From positions 124,001 to 188,000 of the forward strand of contig NZ_JAENGP010000001.1 of the NCBI RefSeq assembly GCF_016595155.1: 64,000 nucleotides of DNA, given 5' to 3'. The position numbers were made by a program, and so were the translations under genes. This document shows, piece by piece, positions 26,288 to 34,711 of the stretch (position 1 is the first letter of the stretch; every line of letters starts with the position of its first letter). The notes under the pieces are model-generated. The model searched no databases. It was not told the DNA's origin and saw only the letters and a program-made list of their open reading frames with translations. Origin of the DNA: Advenella mandrilli. GTDB taxonomy: Bacteria > Pseudomonadota > Gammaproteobacteria > Burkholderiales > Burkholderiaceae_B.

Positions 26288-28105
26288 ATGAGTCATCATT
26301 TAATTTCACAATTAACGTTGCCGCAAATGCTGCGTCAGCGCGCGCAACAAGAGCCTGATAAAGTTGCCTTGCACCAAAAAGATTACGGTATATGGCAGCC
26401 CCTGACGTGGGCTACTTATTACCAACGTGCTGTATGGTTTGGCTTGGGCATGAAGTCACTGGGCCTTTCTGACAACGGCCATGTTGGAATAATTTCTGAA
26501 AACCGTTCAGAATGGGTGTTGGCACAATTAGGCTGTGGCATGGTGGGCGTGGTCACCGTTGGTGTTTACCCAACCAGCCCCGCCCCCGAGGTTGCTTATA
26601 TCTTGAACCATTCTGACTCTGAAATCGTCGTGTGTGAAGATCAGGAGCAGGCCGACAAAGTTGCTGAGTCTTTGCATGAACTGCCGCAGCTTAAGCATGT
26701 CATTATTATCGAGCCTGATGGTTTTCGTAATACTGACGAACGTATTGCCGATATTGCCGTACTGTATAGTGATGTTGAGCAAGCCGGCAAAGCGTATGAA
26801 AAGACGCATTCCGGGCTTGTTGATGAGGTATTGGCCAAACAAACGATGCAAGACATAGGGCTTGTCATTTATACCTCCGGCTCTACGGGTAAGCCCAAGG
26901 GGGCGATGATCAGTTACGCCAACATACATGGCGTGACACCAGGCATCATAGAACGCCTGAAGCTGCAACCTGACTCAAACCATTTATCTTATTTGCCTTT
27001 GTGTCATGTGGCCGAGCAAATGCTGACCACTTTTGTTCCCATTTATCTGGGGTCGGTGGTTTGTTTTGGTGAATCCATACGTACTGTCCAGGAAGACTTG
27101 CGTGAGCTGGCGCCTACCCTGTTTTTGGGTGTGCCACGTATTTGGGAAAAACTCTATTCATCCATCGCGATCAAAATCACTGAAACCGGACGCTTTCGCC
27201 GGTGGTTATTTAATCAAGCCATCGAGGCGTGTGAGCCCTTCAGGTACAAACCAAAAAGTGCTCGCAGCTTAAAAGAGAAGGTAATTTACGGGTTTTGGTA
27301 TTGGGTTATTTTGCGTGCCTTACAAAATTTTATCGGTTTGCGTAATTGCCGGGTGGCCCTGACGGGTGCGGCACCCGTACCGCCTACCGTCGTAAAGTTT
27401 TTCCGTACCATAGGTGTACCTATTGTTGAAGTGTATGGTCTGACAGAATCCACGGGAATGGTCACAGGACAACCACTTGATGACCCCCATCCGGCCTCTG
27501 TCGGCATGGTTATCTACGGGACTGAGTACAAGTTGGCCCCGGATACAGGAGAGTTATTGTTGCGCGGGCCGATGGTTTTTGCCGGTTACTATAAAAATGA
27601 AGCCGAAACGGCCAAAACTATTGTTGATGGATGGCTGCATACGGGTGACGTTGCTAACGAGCGCAATGGTCAGCTCTATATCGTTGATCGCATGAAAGAC
27701 ATCATGATTACAGCGGGTGGCAAAAACATCACCCCAACAGAAATAGAAAATACGATGAAGGGCAGCCCATACATAAAAGAATGTGTCGTCATTGCGGACG
27801 GTCGACGATTTGTTTCCGCACTAATAGAAATTGACCTGGAAACCGTGTCAAAGTGGGCGGAAACACGTCAAATCGCCTTTACGCATTTCCGCTCGCTGAC
27901 CGAGCTTGATGAAGTAAAAGAACTGATCGAGTCTGAAGTGGCTAAAGGCAATGCCCAGTTGGCCCCCGTCGCAAACATCAGGCGCTTTCATTTATTGACT
28001 AAAGCTCTGGACCATGATGATGGTGAGGTAACCGCCACCATGAAAGTAAAGCGTAGCAGCATTCACAAGACTTACGAGACAGAAATAGAGTCCATATACG
28101 CCTAG
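26288..28105 (+). CDS. Acyl-CoA ligase, long-chain-type AMP-binding enzyme
   Basis: The 605-residue adenylate-forming enzyme has the AMP-binding loop YTSGSTGKPKGAM (about 197-209), VYGLTESTGMV, the GWLHTGDVA motif and DRMKDIMITAGGKNITPTEIE near the C-terminus. The length matches the FadD15-like long-chain group. It converts a free carboxylic acid to its CoA thioester using ATP. It follows an importer without a gap and precedes a dehydrogenase and thiolase, so it probably activates the imported acid. Chain length or ring structure of the substrate cannot be read from the sequence. Confidence 0.88.
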   Translation: MSHHLISQLTLPQMLRQRAQQEPDKVALHQKDYGIWQPLTWATYYQRAVWFGLGMKSLGLSDNGHVGIISENRSEWVLAQLGCGMVGVVTVGVYPTSPAPEVAYILNHSDSEIVVCEDQEQADKVAESLHELPQLKHVIIIEPDGFRNTDERIADIAVLYSDVEQAGKAYEKTHSGLVDEVLAKQTMQDIGLVIYTSGSTGKPKGAMISYANIHGVTPGIIERLKLQPDSNHLSYLPLCHVAEQMLTTFVPIYLGSVVCFGESIRTVQEDLRELAPTLFLGVPRIWEKLYSSIAIKITETGRFRRWLFNQAIEACEPFRYKPKSARSLKEKVIYGFWYWVILRALQNFIGLRNCRVALTGAAPVPPTVVKFFRTIGVPIVEVYGLTESTGMVTGQPLDDPHPASVGMVIYGTEYKLAPDTGELLLRGPMVFAGYYKNEAETAKTIVDGWLHTGDVANERNGQLYIVDRMKDIMITAGGKNITPTEIENTMKGSPYIKECVVIADGRRFVSALIEIDLETVSKWAETRQIAFTHFRSLTELDEVKELIESEVAKGNAQLAPVANIRRFHLLTKALDHDDGEVTATMKVKRSSIHKTYETEIESIYA

Positions 28106-28220
28106 TTGTCTACGTCGTTTACGTCCTTGATTTTTTATGATTAATAGCAGCCACAACATGGCTGTACGGGTGTCTGTTGCCTGCGTTTTGAGACAGGTAT
28201 CCGTATTCAGGAGTAGTGAG

Positions 28221-29351
28221 ATGCAATTTGAATTGACTGAAGAACAGAAGCAAATACAGTCCCTGGCGCAACAGTTTTCAAATAAGGAAATACAGGGCAT
28301 TGCGAGTCAGGCGGATAAAGATGCACAATTTCCCATGCATATTTATAGCAGTGCATTTTCCTTGGGGCTACTTAATTCAGTATTGCCGCAGCAATATGGG
28401 GGTGCCGGTCTTGGCTGCATGGAATTGGTGCTGATAACAGAGGCGCTTTGCCATGCTTGCCTGGGCATTGGTGCTGCTTTATGTATCAATACCTTGGCTG
28501 CTGAACCTATCGTCATCGCAGGTACGCAGGGGCAAAAAGAAAAATACCTTACGCGTCTTACATCGGGAGCAATGGCGAGTTTCGCATTGACAGAGCCTTC
28601 AGCGGGTTCGGATGTTGCCTCAATTAAAACCAAGGCGGAAAAAGTCTCGGGTGGCTATCGATTAACAGGTAGCAAAATATGGATTTCCAACGCTAATATG
28701 GCGGAATTTTTTGTGGTGTTTGCAAAAACCGATGTCCAGGCAGGCCATAAAGGCTTATCCGCTTTCATTGTGGAAGCGGATAGTGAAGGATTATCTGTCG
28801 GTACGCCGCTTTCCAAGATGGGGCAAAAGGCCGCACCCACGTGTGAGGTGTTTCTGGATGGGGTATTTGTGCCTGACAGTCAGATTTTAGGTGAAGAAGG
28901 CAGTGGGTTTTCAATCGCCATGAAGGTGTTTGATCGTACCAGGCCAATGGTAGCGGCTTTTGGTGTTGGCCTGATACAGCGTTGTCTGGACGAATCGCTT
29001 GCCTATGCCAGCCAGCGCCAGTCGATGGGTAAATCCTTGATGAACCATCAGGCGATTGCCCACAAACTGGCCGACATGCGCATGCGCCTGGAGGCGGCAC
29101 GTTTGCTGACCTATCAATCAGCCTGGCGGCTGGATCAAGGGTTGAATAACACGATAGAAGCGTCGATGGCTAAAGTGACAGCGGCAGATTCAGCGATGTG
29201 GGCGGCCACTGAAACCATACAAATATTTGGCGGTATGGGTTATTCAACCGAGTATCCTGCCGAAAAGCTTTTCCGTGATGCGAAGGTACTGCAAATTTAT
29301 GAAGGCACTTCCGAGATACAACGCAATATCATCGCGCGTGAGTTGATGTAA
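28221..29351 (+). CDS. Acyl-CoA dehydrogenase
   Basis: I chose ATG 28221 because CAGGAGT lies before it and MQFELTEEQKQIQ is the usual N-terminus; an open stretch back to 28137 is probably leader. The 376-residue FAD enzyme has FALTEPSAGSDVASIKTKA, ISNANMAEFFVVFAKT, and the catalytic glutamate region [19 protein letters not shown] at its end. It makes the trans-2-enoyl-CoA from the acyl-CoA formed by the ligase just upstream and passes electrons to ETF. Confidence 0.9.
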   Translation: MQFELTEEQKQIQSLAQQFSNKEIQGIASQADKDAQFPMHIYSSAFSLGLLNSVLPQQYGGAGLGCMELVLITEALCHACLGIGAALCINTLAAEPIVIAGTQGQKEKYLTRLTSGAMASFALTEPSAGSDVASIKTKAEKVSGGYRLTGSKIWISNANMAEFFVVFAKTDVQAGHKGLSAFIVEADSEGLSVGTPLSKMGQKAAPTCEVFLDGVFVPDSQILGEEGSGFSIAMKVFDRTRPMVAAFGVGLIQRCLDESLAYASQRQSMGKSLMNHQAIAHKLADMRMRLEAARLLTYQSAWRLDQGLNNTIEASMAKVTAADSAMWAATETIQIFGGMGYSTEYPAEKLFRDAKVLQIYEGTSEIQRNIIARELM

Positions 29352-29374
29352 CTCATCCTATAAAGGGTAAACAT

Positions 29375-30568
29375 ATGAATAAGATAGATGCTAATGAAGT
29401 GGTTATTCTAGAGGCTGTGCGCACGGCATTTGGCCGTCGCGGTGGCGCGTTAAGAAATACGCGCCCCGATACGTTGCTGGCCACCGCGCTTGAAGCACTT
29501 GTCAGTCGCTCAGGTGTGCAGACTTCTATGGTAGGTGATGTATTGGCAGGTTGCGTTAGCCAGGCGGGTGAGCAGGGTGGGAATATCGCGCGCCAGGCTT
29601 TATTGGTTGCGGGTTTTCCTGAAAGCGTACCTGGCGTTTCGATGAATCGTATGTGTGGTTCCAGCCAGTATGCACTTCATGCAGCAGCCCAGGCTGTGGG
29701 TATGCAAGACCTGGATTTTGCCATTGCGTGTGGTGTGGAAAGCATGAGTCGGGTGCCGATGTTTCTGGATATGACCTTGGGGCAGCATGACTTTGCGGGC
29801 TTTGATAATTTGCATCCGGATCTGCTCAAACGTTTTGCTATCCCGCATCAGGTAGAAAGTGCCGAACTTATTGCAGACCATTGGTCCTTAACGCGTTCAC
29901 AGTTGGATGATTATGCTGTCGAAAGCCACGCGCGTGCCAAGGCTGCACGTGACGTCGGTTTACATGCTGAAATCGTCCCTTTACAAGGGGTAGATAAAGA
30001 AGGTAATGCGATCACCTTGGATTGCGATGAAGGCATCAGAGATGTGATTGATAGAACCCGCATGGATGCGATGGCGCCTGTTTTCAGGTCGGCAGAAACG
30101 GGTAAAGTGACCGCAGCCAATGCGAGCCAGATGTCTGACGGTGCGGCGGCGGTGTTGGTGGGTCGTTATGGTGCCGCCACTGGGCTGGGGCTTAAACCCA
30201 AGGCAAAATTTCTGGCGCGCGTCGTGGTTGGTTCCGATCCCGTCATGCAGCTAACCGGGATTATTCCAGCGACACGGCAGGCACTTCTAAAAGCGGGTTT
30301 AACCATTAACGATCTGGATTGGATAGAAATCAACGAAGCGTTTGCCAGTGTGGCGCTTGCTTTTGAACGCGAGTTTAAACCCGATGCAGCGATTTTTAAC
30401 CCTTGGGGGGGTGCCATCGCACATGGTCATCCTTTAGGTGGGACGGGCGCGGGTTTAATGGCCAAGCTGTTAGCAGGATTACGTCACGTTGACGGTGAGC
30501 TTGGGCTGCAAGTAATGTGCATCGGTCACGGTATGGCAACGGCAACGATCGTTCAGCGTTTGGATTAG
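29375..30568 (+). CDS. Acetyl-CoA acyltransferase (thiolase)
   Basis: The 397-residue thiolase carries the nucleophile region VSMNRMCGSSQYALHAAAQA (Cys near 91), NEAFASVALAFER, GGAIAHGHPLGGTGAG with the active histidine, and the second cysteine in VMCIGHGMATATI. It cleaves 3-ketoacyl-CoA to acetyl-CoA and a shortened acyl-CoA. It closes the plus-strand catabolic operon and is followed by a strong terminator. The 3-hydroxyacyl-CoA dehydrogenase step is not encoded in this operon; the hydratase may be the minus-strand gene at 19.3 kb. Confidence 0.9.
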   Translation: MNKIDANEVVILEAVRTAFGRRGGALRNTRPDTLLATALEALVSRSGVQTSMVGDVLAGCVSQAGEQGGNIARQALLVAGFPESVPGVSMNRMCGSSQYALHAAAQAVGMQDLDFAIACGVESMSRVPMFLDMTLGQHDFAGFDNLHPDLLKRFAIPHQVESAELIADHWSLTRSQLDDYAVESHARAKAARDVGLHAEIVPLQGVDKEGNAITLDCDEGIRDVIDRTRMDAMAPVFRSAETGKVTAANASQMSDGAAAVLVGRYGAATGLGLKPKAKFLARVVVGSDPVMQLTGIIPATRQALLKAGLTINDLDWIEINEAFASVALAFEREFKPDAAIFNPWGGAIAHGHPLGGTGAGLMAKLLAGLRHVDGELGLQVMCIGHGMATATIVQRLD

Positions 30569-30614
30569 TTTACGGTTTTTGGGGAGCCTTTCTATTCCAT
30601 GCGGCAGATAATAA

Positions 30615-30646
30615 AAAAAGCCCTTGAATAAATTCAAGGGCTTTTT
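30615..30646 (+). terminator. Rho-independent terminator after the thiolase gene
   Basis: A perfect 14-bp stem, AAAAAGCCCTTGAA at 30615-30628 with its complement at 30633-30646, has a four-base loop and ends in a T run. Its A/T flanks make it usable on both strands, so it may also stop transcripts of the tRNA-Ser gene coming from the right. Confidence 0.85.
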
Positions 30647-30654
30647 AGTATCTT

Positions 30655-30747
30655 TGGCGGAGATGGAGGGATTCGAACCCTCGATACGGGTATAAGCCGT
30701 ATGCTCCCTTAGCAGGGGAGTACCTTCAACCTCTCGGCCACATCTCC
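30655..30747 (-). tRNA. tRNA-Ser (anticodon GCU)
   Basis: On the minus strand a 93-base sequence begins GGAGATG and closes CATCTCC-G-CCA, so CCA is encoded. The anticodon stem-loop CTCCCCTGCTAAGGGAG gives GCU. A long variable arm (CATACGGCTTATACCCGTAT) and the T-loop GGTTCGAATCC identify a class II serine tRNA reading AGC/AGU. It follows lysC on the same strand, an arrangement also seen in other Alcaligenaceae. Confidence 0.95.
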
Positions 30748-30841
30748 AAAGAAAGAGAGATTCTAACTAATATTACCCGCTTGTGTCAACAGGGTTGTCT
30801 TGGAAATGCTATTTTTTAGCTAAAAAACAGCATTTTCGCCT

Positions 30842-32116
30842 TTATTCTTCAGTTGCTGAGTTGCTTGGATCGCTATCCAGGCTAAACGCTTTGTGCAGGG
30901 CACGAACCGCCAATTCCAGATATTTGTCTTCAATCAACACAGAGGTTTTGATTTCACTGGTGCTGATCATTTGAATGTTGACGCCTTCTTCGGCCAAGGT
31001 GCGGAACATCAGGCTGGCAACACCGGCGTGTGAACGCATACCAATACCCACGATGGAAACCTTGCCCACTTTCTGGTCGGAAATAACTTCACGGGCTCCA
31101 GTTTGCGGGATCACGACTTGATTGATAACGTCCAGAGTACGTTTGTGGTCGTTGCGGTTGACGGTAAAAGAGAAATCGGTCGTGCCGTCAACAGACTGGT
31201 TCTGGATAATCATGTCGATGTCGATATTGGCATCGGCTACGGGGCCCAGAATGGCAAAGGCCACGCCGGGTTTATCGGGTACGCCCAACAGGGTGATTTT
31301 TGCTTCATCGCGGCTGAAGGCGATACCAGAAACTAAGGCAGCTTCCATTTTTGAGTCTTCCTCGAAAGTAATAAGTGTTCCCGAATTTTTTTCTTCTTCG
31401 ACTGGAATTAAAGGATCGGTGAGTGATGATAAAACGCGTAAGGGTACTTTGTATTTGCCGGCGAATTCAACTGCCCGGATTTGCAGGATTTTTGAACCCA
31501 GTGAGGCCATTTCCAGCATTTCCTCGAAAGACACCACATTCATGCGGCGGGCTTCGGGAACAACGCGGGGGTCAGTGGTATAAACGCCATCTACGTCGGT
31601 GAAAGTAAGGCATTCATCGGCCTTGAGGGCGGCTGCTACGGCAACTGCCGACGTGTCTGAACCGCCACGGCCAAGCGTGGTAATGTGACCGTCGGGGTCA
31701 ATACCCTGGAAACCGGTAACAATAACCACTTTACCGTTATCCAGATCGGCGCGGATGCGTTTGTCATCGATAGACTTGATACGGGCCTTGGTAAAGGCGC
31801 TGTCGGTTTTAACCGGTACCTGCCAGCCGGTGTAGCTGCGTGCAGGTACGCCTTGCGCTTGCAACGCAATGGCCAGTAATGCACTGCTGGCCTGTTCACC
31901 GGTTGAGGCAAGCATATCCAGTTCCCGGCGATCGGCGTCGGTGGACAGCTCTTTGGCCAGGCCAAGCAGGCGATTGGTTTCGCCGGACATGGCTGAAGGA
32001 ACGACAACTACCTGATGGCCTGCTGCATGCCATTTGGCGACACGTTTCGCAACATTTTGTATGCGCTCGATGGAACCCATTGAGGTGCCACCGTATTTAT
32101 GGACTGTTAGAGACAT
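30842..32116 (-). CDS. lysC: Aspartate kinase
   Basis: I chose the ATG at 32116 (MSLTVHKYGGTSMG), the family's normal N-terminus; a GTG ten codons upstream is open too. The 424-residue enzyme has KYGGTSMGSIERI, VVVPSAMSGETNRLL, LGRGGSDTSAVAVAAAL and FTDVDGVYTTDPRVV. Two ACT domains make up the C-terminal third. It phosphorylates aspartate in the first step to lysine, threonine, methionine and diaminopimelate, with feedback control through the ACT domains. The tRNA-Ser gene lies about 95 bases downstream. Confidence 0.95.
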   Translation of the reverse strand: MSLTVHKYGGTSMGSIERIQNVAKRVAKWHAAGHQVVVVPSAMSGETNRLLGLAKELSTDADRRELDMLASTGEQASSALLAIALQAQGVPARSYTGWQVPVKTDSAFTKARIKSIDDKRIRADLDNGKVVIVTGFQGIDPDGHITTLGRGGSDTSAVAVAAALKADECLTFTDVDGVYTTDPRVVPEARRMNVVSFEEMLEMASLGSKILQIRAVEFAGKYKVPLRVLSSLTDPLIPVEEEKNSGTLITFEEDSKMEAALVSGIAFSRDEAKITLLGVPDKPGVAFAILGPVADANIDIDMIIQNQSVDGTTDFSFTVNRNDHKRTLDVINQVVIPQTGAREVISDQKVGKVSIVGIGMRSHAGVASLMFRTLAEEGVNIQMISTSEIKTSVLIEDKYLELAVRALHKAFSLDSDPSNSATEE

Positions 32117-32214
32117 CTTGATGATTGAAGAAGAAAAGTTGCCCACAATTGGGCCTGAAACCTGATATTCTACAACGAGTTATCAAAAAGTTAAGTAAAG
32201 ATGGAGAGCAAACG

Positions 32215-33156
32215 ATGAAAAAAAATCATGTTGTACAGATTGGTCCAGCACCGTCCCTGATTAATGAATATTTGGCCAGTAATTATGAGGTGGTCAAGCT
32301 GTGGGAACATGAAGATATCGTACAGACATTGAAAACACGTTGTCAGGAATGTGTCGCTGTTGTTACCTCTGCCAAGTATGGACTTAAAAATGAATGGCTG
32401 GATTTCCTGCCTGCCCTGAAAGTCGTTAGCAGCTTCGGGGTGGGGTATGATTCTATTGATGCTCAAGAACTGGGACGGCGGGGTATTCAACTGGGTAATA
32501 CCCCCGACGTTTTGAATGACTGTGTGGCCGATACGGCTATGGCCTTGTTGTTGGGTGCTGGTCGTGGTTTAGTAAGGGCCGATCGTTTTGTGCGTGAGGG
32601 GCAATGGACACGAGCCGAATTTCCTTTAATGTGCAGTATTACAGGGAAAAAAGCGGGAATTCTCGGGTTGGGTAATATTGGACAGGCAATTGCCAAAAGG
32701 CTGACCGGGTTTGACTGCGAAATCCGTTATCACAATCGCTCAGAAAAACAGGGTGTGCCTTACCGTTATGAGCCTTCTTTAAAGGAACTGGCAACCTGGA
32801 GCGATTTCCTGTTTGTTATGTGTGTGGGTGGGCCCACCACTTATCATTTAATTAATGATGAAATCATGACGGCGCTTGGACCTAAGGGTTTGTTAATCAA
32901 CGTATCGCGTGGAACGGTTGTTGATGAAGAGGCCATGATCAAGGCGCTACAGGATGGGCGCCTGGGCGGTGCCGCGCTGGATGTATTTGAACATGAACCT
33001 TATGTGCCTGAAGCGTTAATGGAACTGGATAATGTTGTGCTTATGCCTCACCTTGGTAGTGCAACCGTAGAAACCCGCCAGCGTATGTCGCAACGGGTGA
33101 TTGATAACCTGGACGCTTTTTTCCGCGAGGGGAATGTGTTGAGCAGGGTGGTGTGA
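32215..33156 (+). CDS. D-isomer-specific 2-hydroxyacid dehydrogenase
   Basis: I chose ATG 32215, preceded by GGAGAG; upstream codons back to 32125 are open but unlike the family. The 313-residue protein has the Rossmann motif GILGLGNIGQAIAKRL and the catalytic triad of the family: Arg in NVSRGTVVDEEA, Glu in DVFEHEP and His in MPHLGSAT. Such NAD(P)H enzymes reduce glyoxylate, hydroxypyruvate or other 2-oxoacids. The YHNRSEK segment after the second strand, with Arg, hints at NADPH use, as in GhrB-like enzymes. It diverges from lysC. Confidence 0.85.
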   Translation: MKKNHVVQIGPAPSLINEYLASNYEVVKLWEHEDIVQTLKTRCQECVAVVTSAKYGLKNEWLDFLPALKVVSSFGVGYDSIDAQELGRRGIQLGNTPDVLNDCVADTAMALLLGAGRGLVRADRFVREGQWTRAEFPLMCSITGKKAGILGLGNIGQAIAKRLTGFDCEIRYHNRSEKQGVPYRYEPSLKELATWSDFLFVMCVGGPTTYHLINDEIMTALGPKGLLINVSRGTVVDEEAMIKALQDGRLGGAALDVFEHEPYVPEALMELDNVVLMPHLGSATVETRQRMSQRVIDNLDAFFREGNVLSRVV

Positions 33157-33203
33157 TTGGAGCAGTAGAAAGCACAGACCGGAAAGATTAAAACTCTTGA
33201 CTG

Positions 33204-33249
33204 CTTTCAGGCGGGGTGATTTGCTAGAGTATTTGCCTGTTGTATAAGT
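33204..33249 (+). repeat. 46-bp direct repeat, left copy (also the 3' end of the AIPR gene)
   Basis: Bases 33204-33249 are identical to 36345-36390; with one mismatch the match extends three bases further left. The right copy is the last part of the AIPR coding sequence, and the left copy still reads FRRGDLLEYLPVV and a stop, with no gene body before it. The two copies frame a 3141-base unit. Confidence 0.9.
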
Positions 33250-33251
33250 GC

Positions 33252-33914
33252 TTAAGTTAGCCTAATTAAGGGCTTTGCCGGGTTGCCAATAACAGTAACA
33301 CCGGGCGGGATGCTTTTGGTTACTACTGCTCCCATACCTATTACGGCACCGTGACCAATAACAATGGGTTCACCGGGTTTACCTTGTTTAATAACGGCCC
33401 CGGTGCCAATGTAAGCATGGTCTTCAACAATAATATTGCCGTTCAATTTCACCCCAGGGGCAAAAGTAACATAGTCTCCAATGATGCAGTCGTGTGCTAC
33501 ATAACTATAAATATTGGCATGAAACTGACGCCCAATCTGGACGTTTGACGTCAAGCTCGAAAATGGGCTGAGTATACTACCTTCCCCTATATTGACATTG
33601 TCCATTACGCATACATTTGAAGCAGCAACATCCAAAAACTGAATATTATTTTCCTGGCAGCGTTTTTCCAGTTTTTCTCGAATAATACTATTGGCAATAG
33701 CCAGTGTGACAAACCGTTCGCTTGCCTCAATTTGCATGAAATCATCAAATTTAAAAATTGAGTGCCCATTGATGGCATCAGTTTCAGGGTTGTCATCTAT
33801 AAATATGAGGCGACTTGAATCAATTTTTTGCGCTTGTAATTGCGCGCGTAACAACGGCATAACCTCGCGGCCATAGCCACTTGCACCATAAACAGCGTAT
33901 AGAGGGTTTTTCAT
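33252..33914 (-). CDS. NeuD/PglD-like sugar O- or N-acetyltransferase
   Basis: I chose the ATG at 33914 (MKNPLYAVYGASGYGREV), giving 220 residues; a TTG further up is open. The N-terminal part is the PglD/NeuD nucleotide-sugar-binding-like domain with YGASGYGREV. The rest is a left-handed beta helix of hexapeptide repeats (VNIGEGSILSPFSSLTSNVQIG, FAPGVKLNGNIIVEDHAYIGTGAVI, VIGMGAVVTKSIPPGVTVIG). Such enzymes transfer acetyl groups to surface sugars. The gene starts divergently from the XRE regulator across a palindromic operator, and its stop lies two bases inside the left direct repeat. Confidence 0.82.
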   Translation of the reverse strand: MKNPLYAVYGASGYGREVMPLLRAQLQAQKIDSSRLIFIDDNPETDAINGHSIFKFDDFMQIEASERFVTLAIANSIIREKLEKRCQENNIQFLDVAASNVCVMDNVNIGEGSILSPFSSLTSNVQIGRQFHANIYSYVAHDCIIGDYVTFAPGVKLNGNIIVEDHAYIGTGAVIKQGKPGEPIVIGHGAVIGMGAVVTKSIPPGVTVIGNPAKPLIRLT

Positions 33915-33976
33915 TTGAGCGACAGTAAAAAAATCTGAAAAAAATAGTGTATTGGCCAGATTTTCATAGGTTATCA

Positions 33977-34007
33977 ACTTAATAGGTTGCTTGTCAACTT
34001 ATTAAGT
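33977..34007. promoter_or_regulatory. Near-perfect palindrome, probable XRE operator
   Basis: ACTTAATAGGTTG at 33977-33989 and CAACTTATTAAGT at 33995-34007 are complementary at 12 of 13 positions, with a five-base centre. It lies between the divergent acetyltransferase and XRE genes, about 54 bases before the XRE start. A two-fold site there suits a dimeric XRE protein controlling its own operon. Confidence 0.6.
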
Positions 34008-34060
34008 CCTTAAACTCATTGCGATGATACCCGACTATTCGAGTTGTGAATGGAGAGGGT

Positions 34061-34405
34061 ATGTCTGAAGCAAAAACAAAGCATTTAGCTAGTTTGGTAG
34101 GTCGTGCTATTGCAAAACGACGTGTTGCCTGTAGGCTTACCCAAGAGCAGGTGGCTGAGCAGCTGGGTATTGGTATTGAAGCCGTATCGCGAATTGAACG
34201 AGGCGTGGCCTTACCTACTGTTGTACGGTTAGGTGAGTTTGCTGATGTTTTTGAATGCAGTATTGCCGACCTGGTGACAGAGACGAGTGCGCGATCTACA
34301 GATCAGGCCACTTATATTGATGGCCTATTGTCTAAACTGGTGCACGATGACCGGATAATGGTTTTGGATATTCTTGAAAAACTGGTTAATCGTCTTGAGC
34401 GGTAG
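34061..34405 (+). CDS. XRE-family helix-turn-helix regulator
   Basis: The ATG at 34061 follows GGAGAGG and gives 114 residues. The N-terminal helix-turn-helix is clear (VGRAIAKRRVACRLTQEQVA, EQLGIGIEAVSRIERGVALP, residues about 13-52), in the Cro/CI class. The C-terminal half is a helical region probably used for dimerisation (YIDGLLSKLVHDDRIMVLDILEKL). It heads a three-gene plus-strand unit with the small acidic protein and the AIPR protein, and the palindrome at 33977-34007 is its likely site. Small XRE proteins often hold defence genes in check. Confidence 0.85.
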   Translation: MSEAKTKHLASLVGRAIAKRRVACRLTQEQVAEQLGIGIEAVSRIERGVALPTVVRLGEFADVFECSIADLVTETSARSTDQATYIDGLLSKLVHDDRIMVLDILEKLVNRLER

Positions 34406-34451
34406 CGTTATTGCATTTTTTTTATATCATAATTGCCAATCAAGGAAAACC

Positions 34452-34667
34452 ATGCAAAAAGATCAAAACCAACCGTTAGAAGAACCGTTTTTCATTACCG
34501 AAGAAATCCAGGCTGAAATGATTGCTGCCGGATACGAATTTGAACCGCCCAACCATATCAGGACAGTCAGCCTGTCTGAAATTCTGGCCGAGCTTTCCGA
34601 TGAGGCGCTGGCGGCCTGGCCGGGTGAGTTGGCGGCAGAGGAAATCAAGCGGCGCAGTCGCTTGTGA
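34452..34667 (+). CDS. Small acidic protein of unknown function in the AIPR cassette
   Basis: The ATG at 34452 follows AAGGAAA, giving 71 residues (MQKDQNQPLEEPFFITEEIQ...); codons upstream overlap the XRE gene and lack a site. The protein is acidic and helical with no membrane segment or known motif; WPGELAAEEIKRRSR near the end is amphipathic. It lies between the regulator and the AIPR gene in the same direction, 46 and 44 bases from them. Position and size would fit an antitoxin or adaptor, but nothing in the sequence proves it. Confidence 0.55.
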   Translation: MQKDQNQPLEEPFFITEEIQAEMIAAGYEFEPPNHIRTVSLSEILAELSDEALAAWPGELAAEEIKRRSRL

Positions 34668-34711
34668 TACAATTTTTGCTGGTTTAGCCCGTCTAAAAAG
34701 GTAAATTCAAT

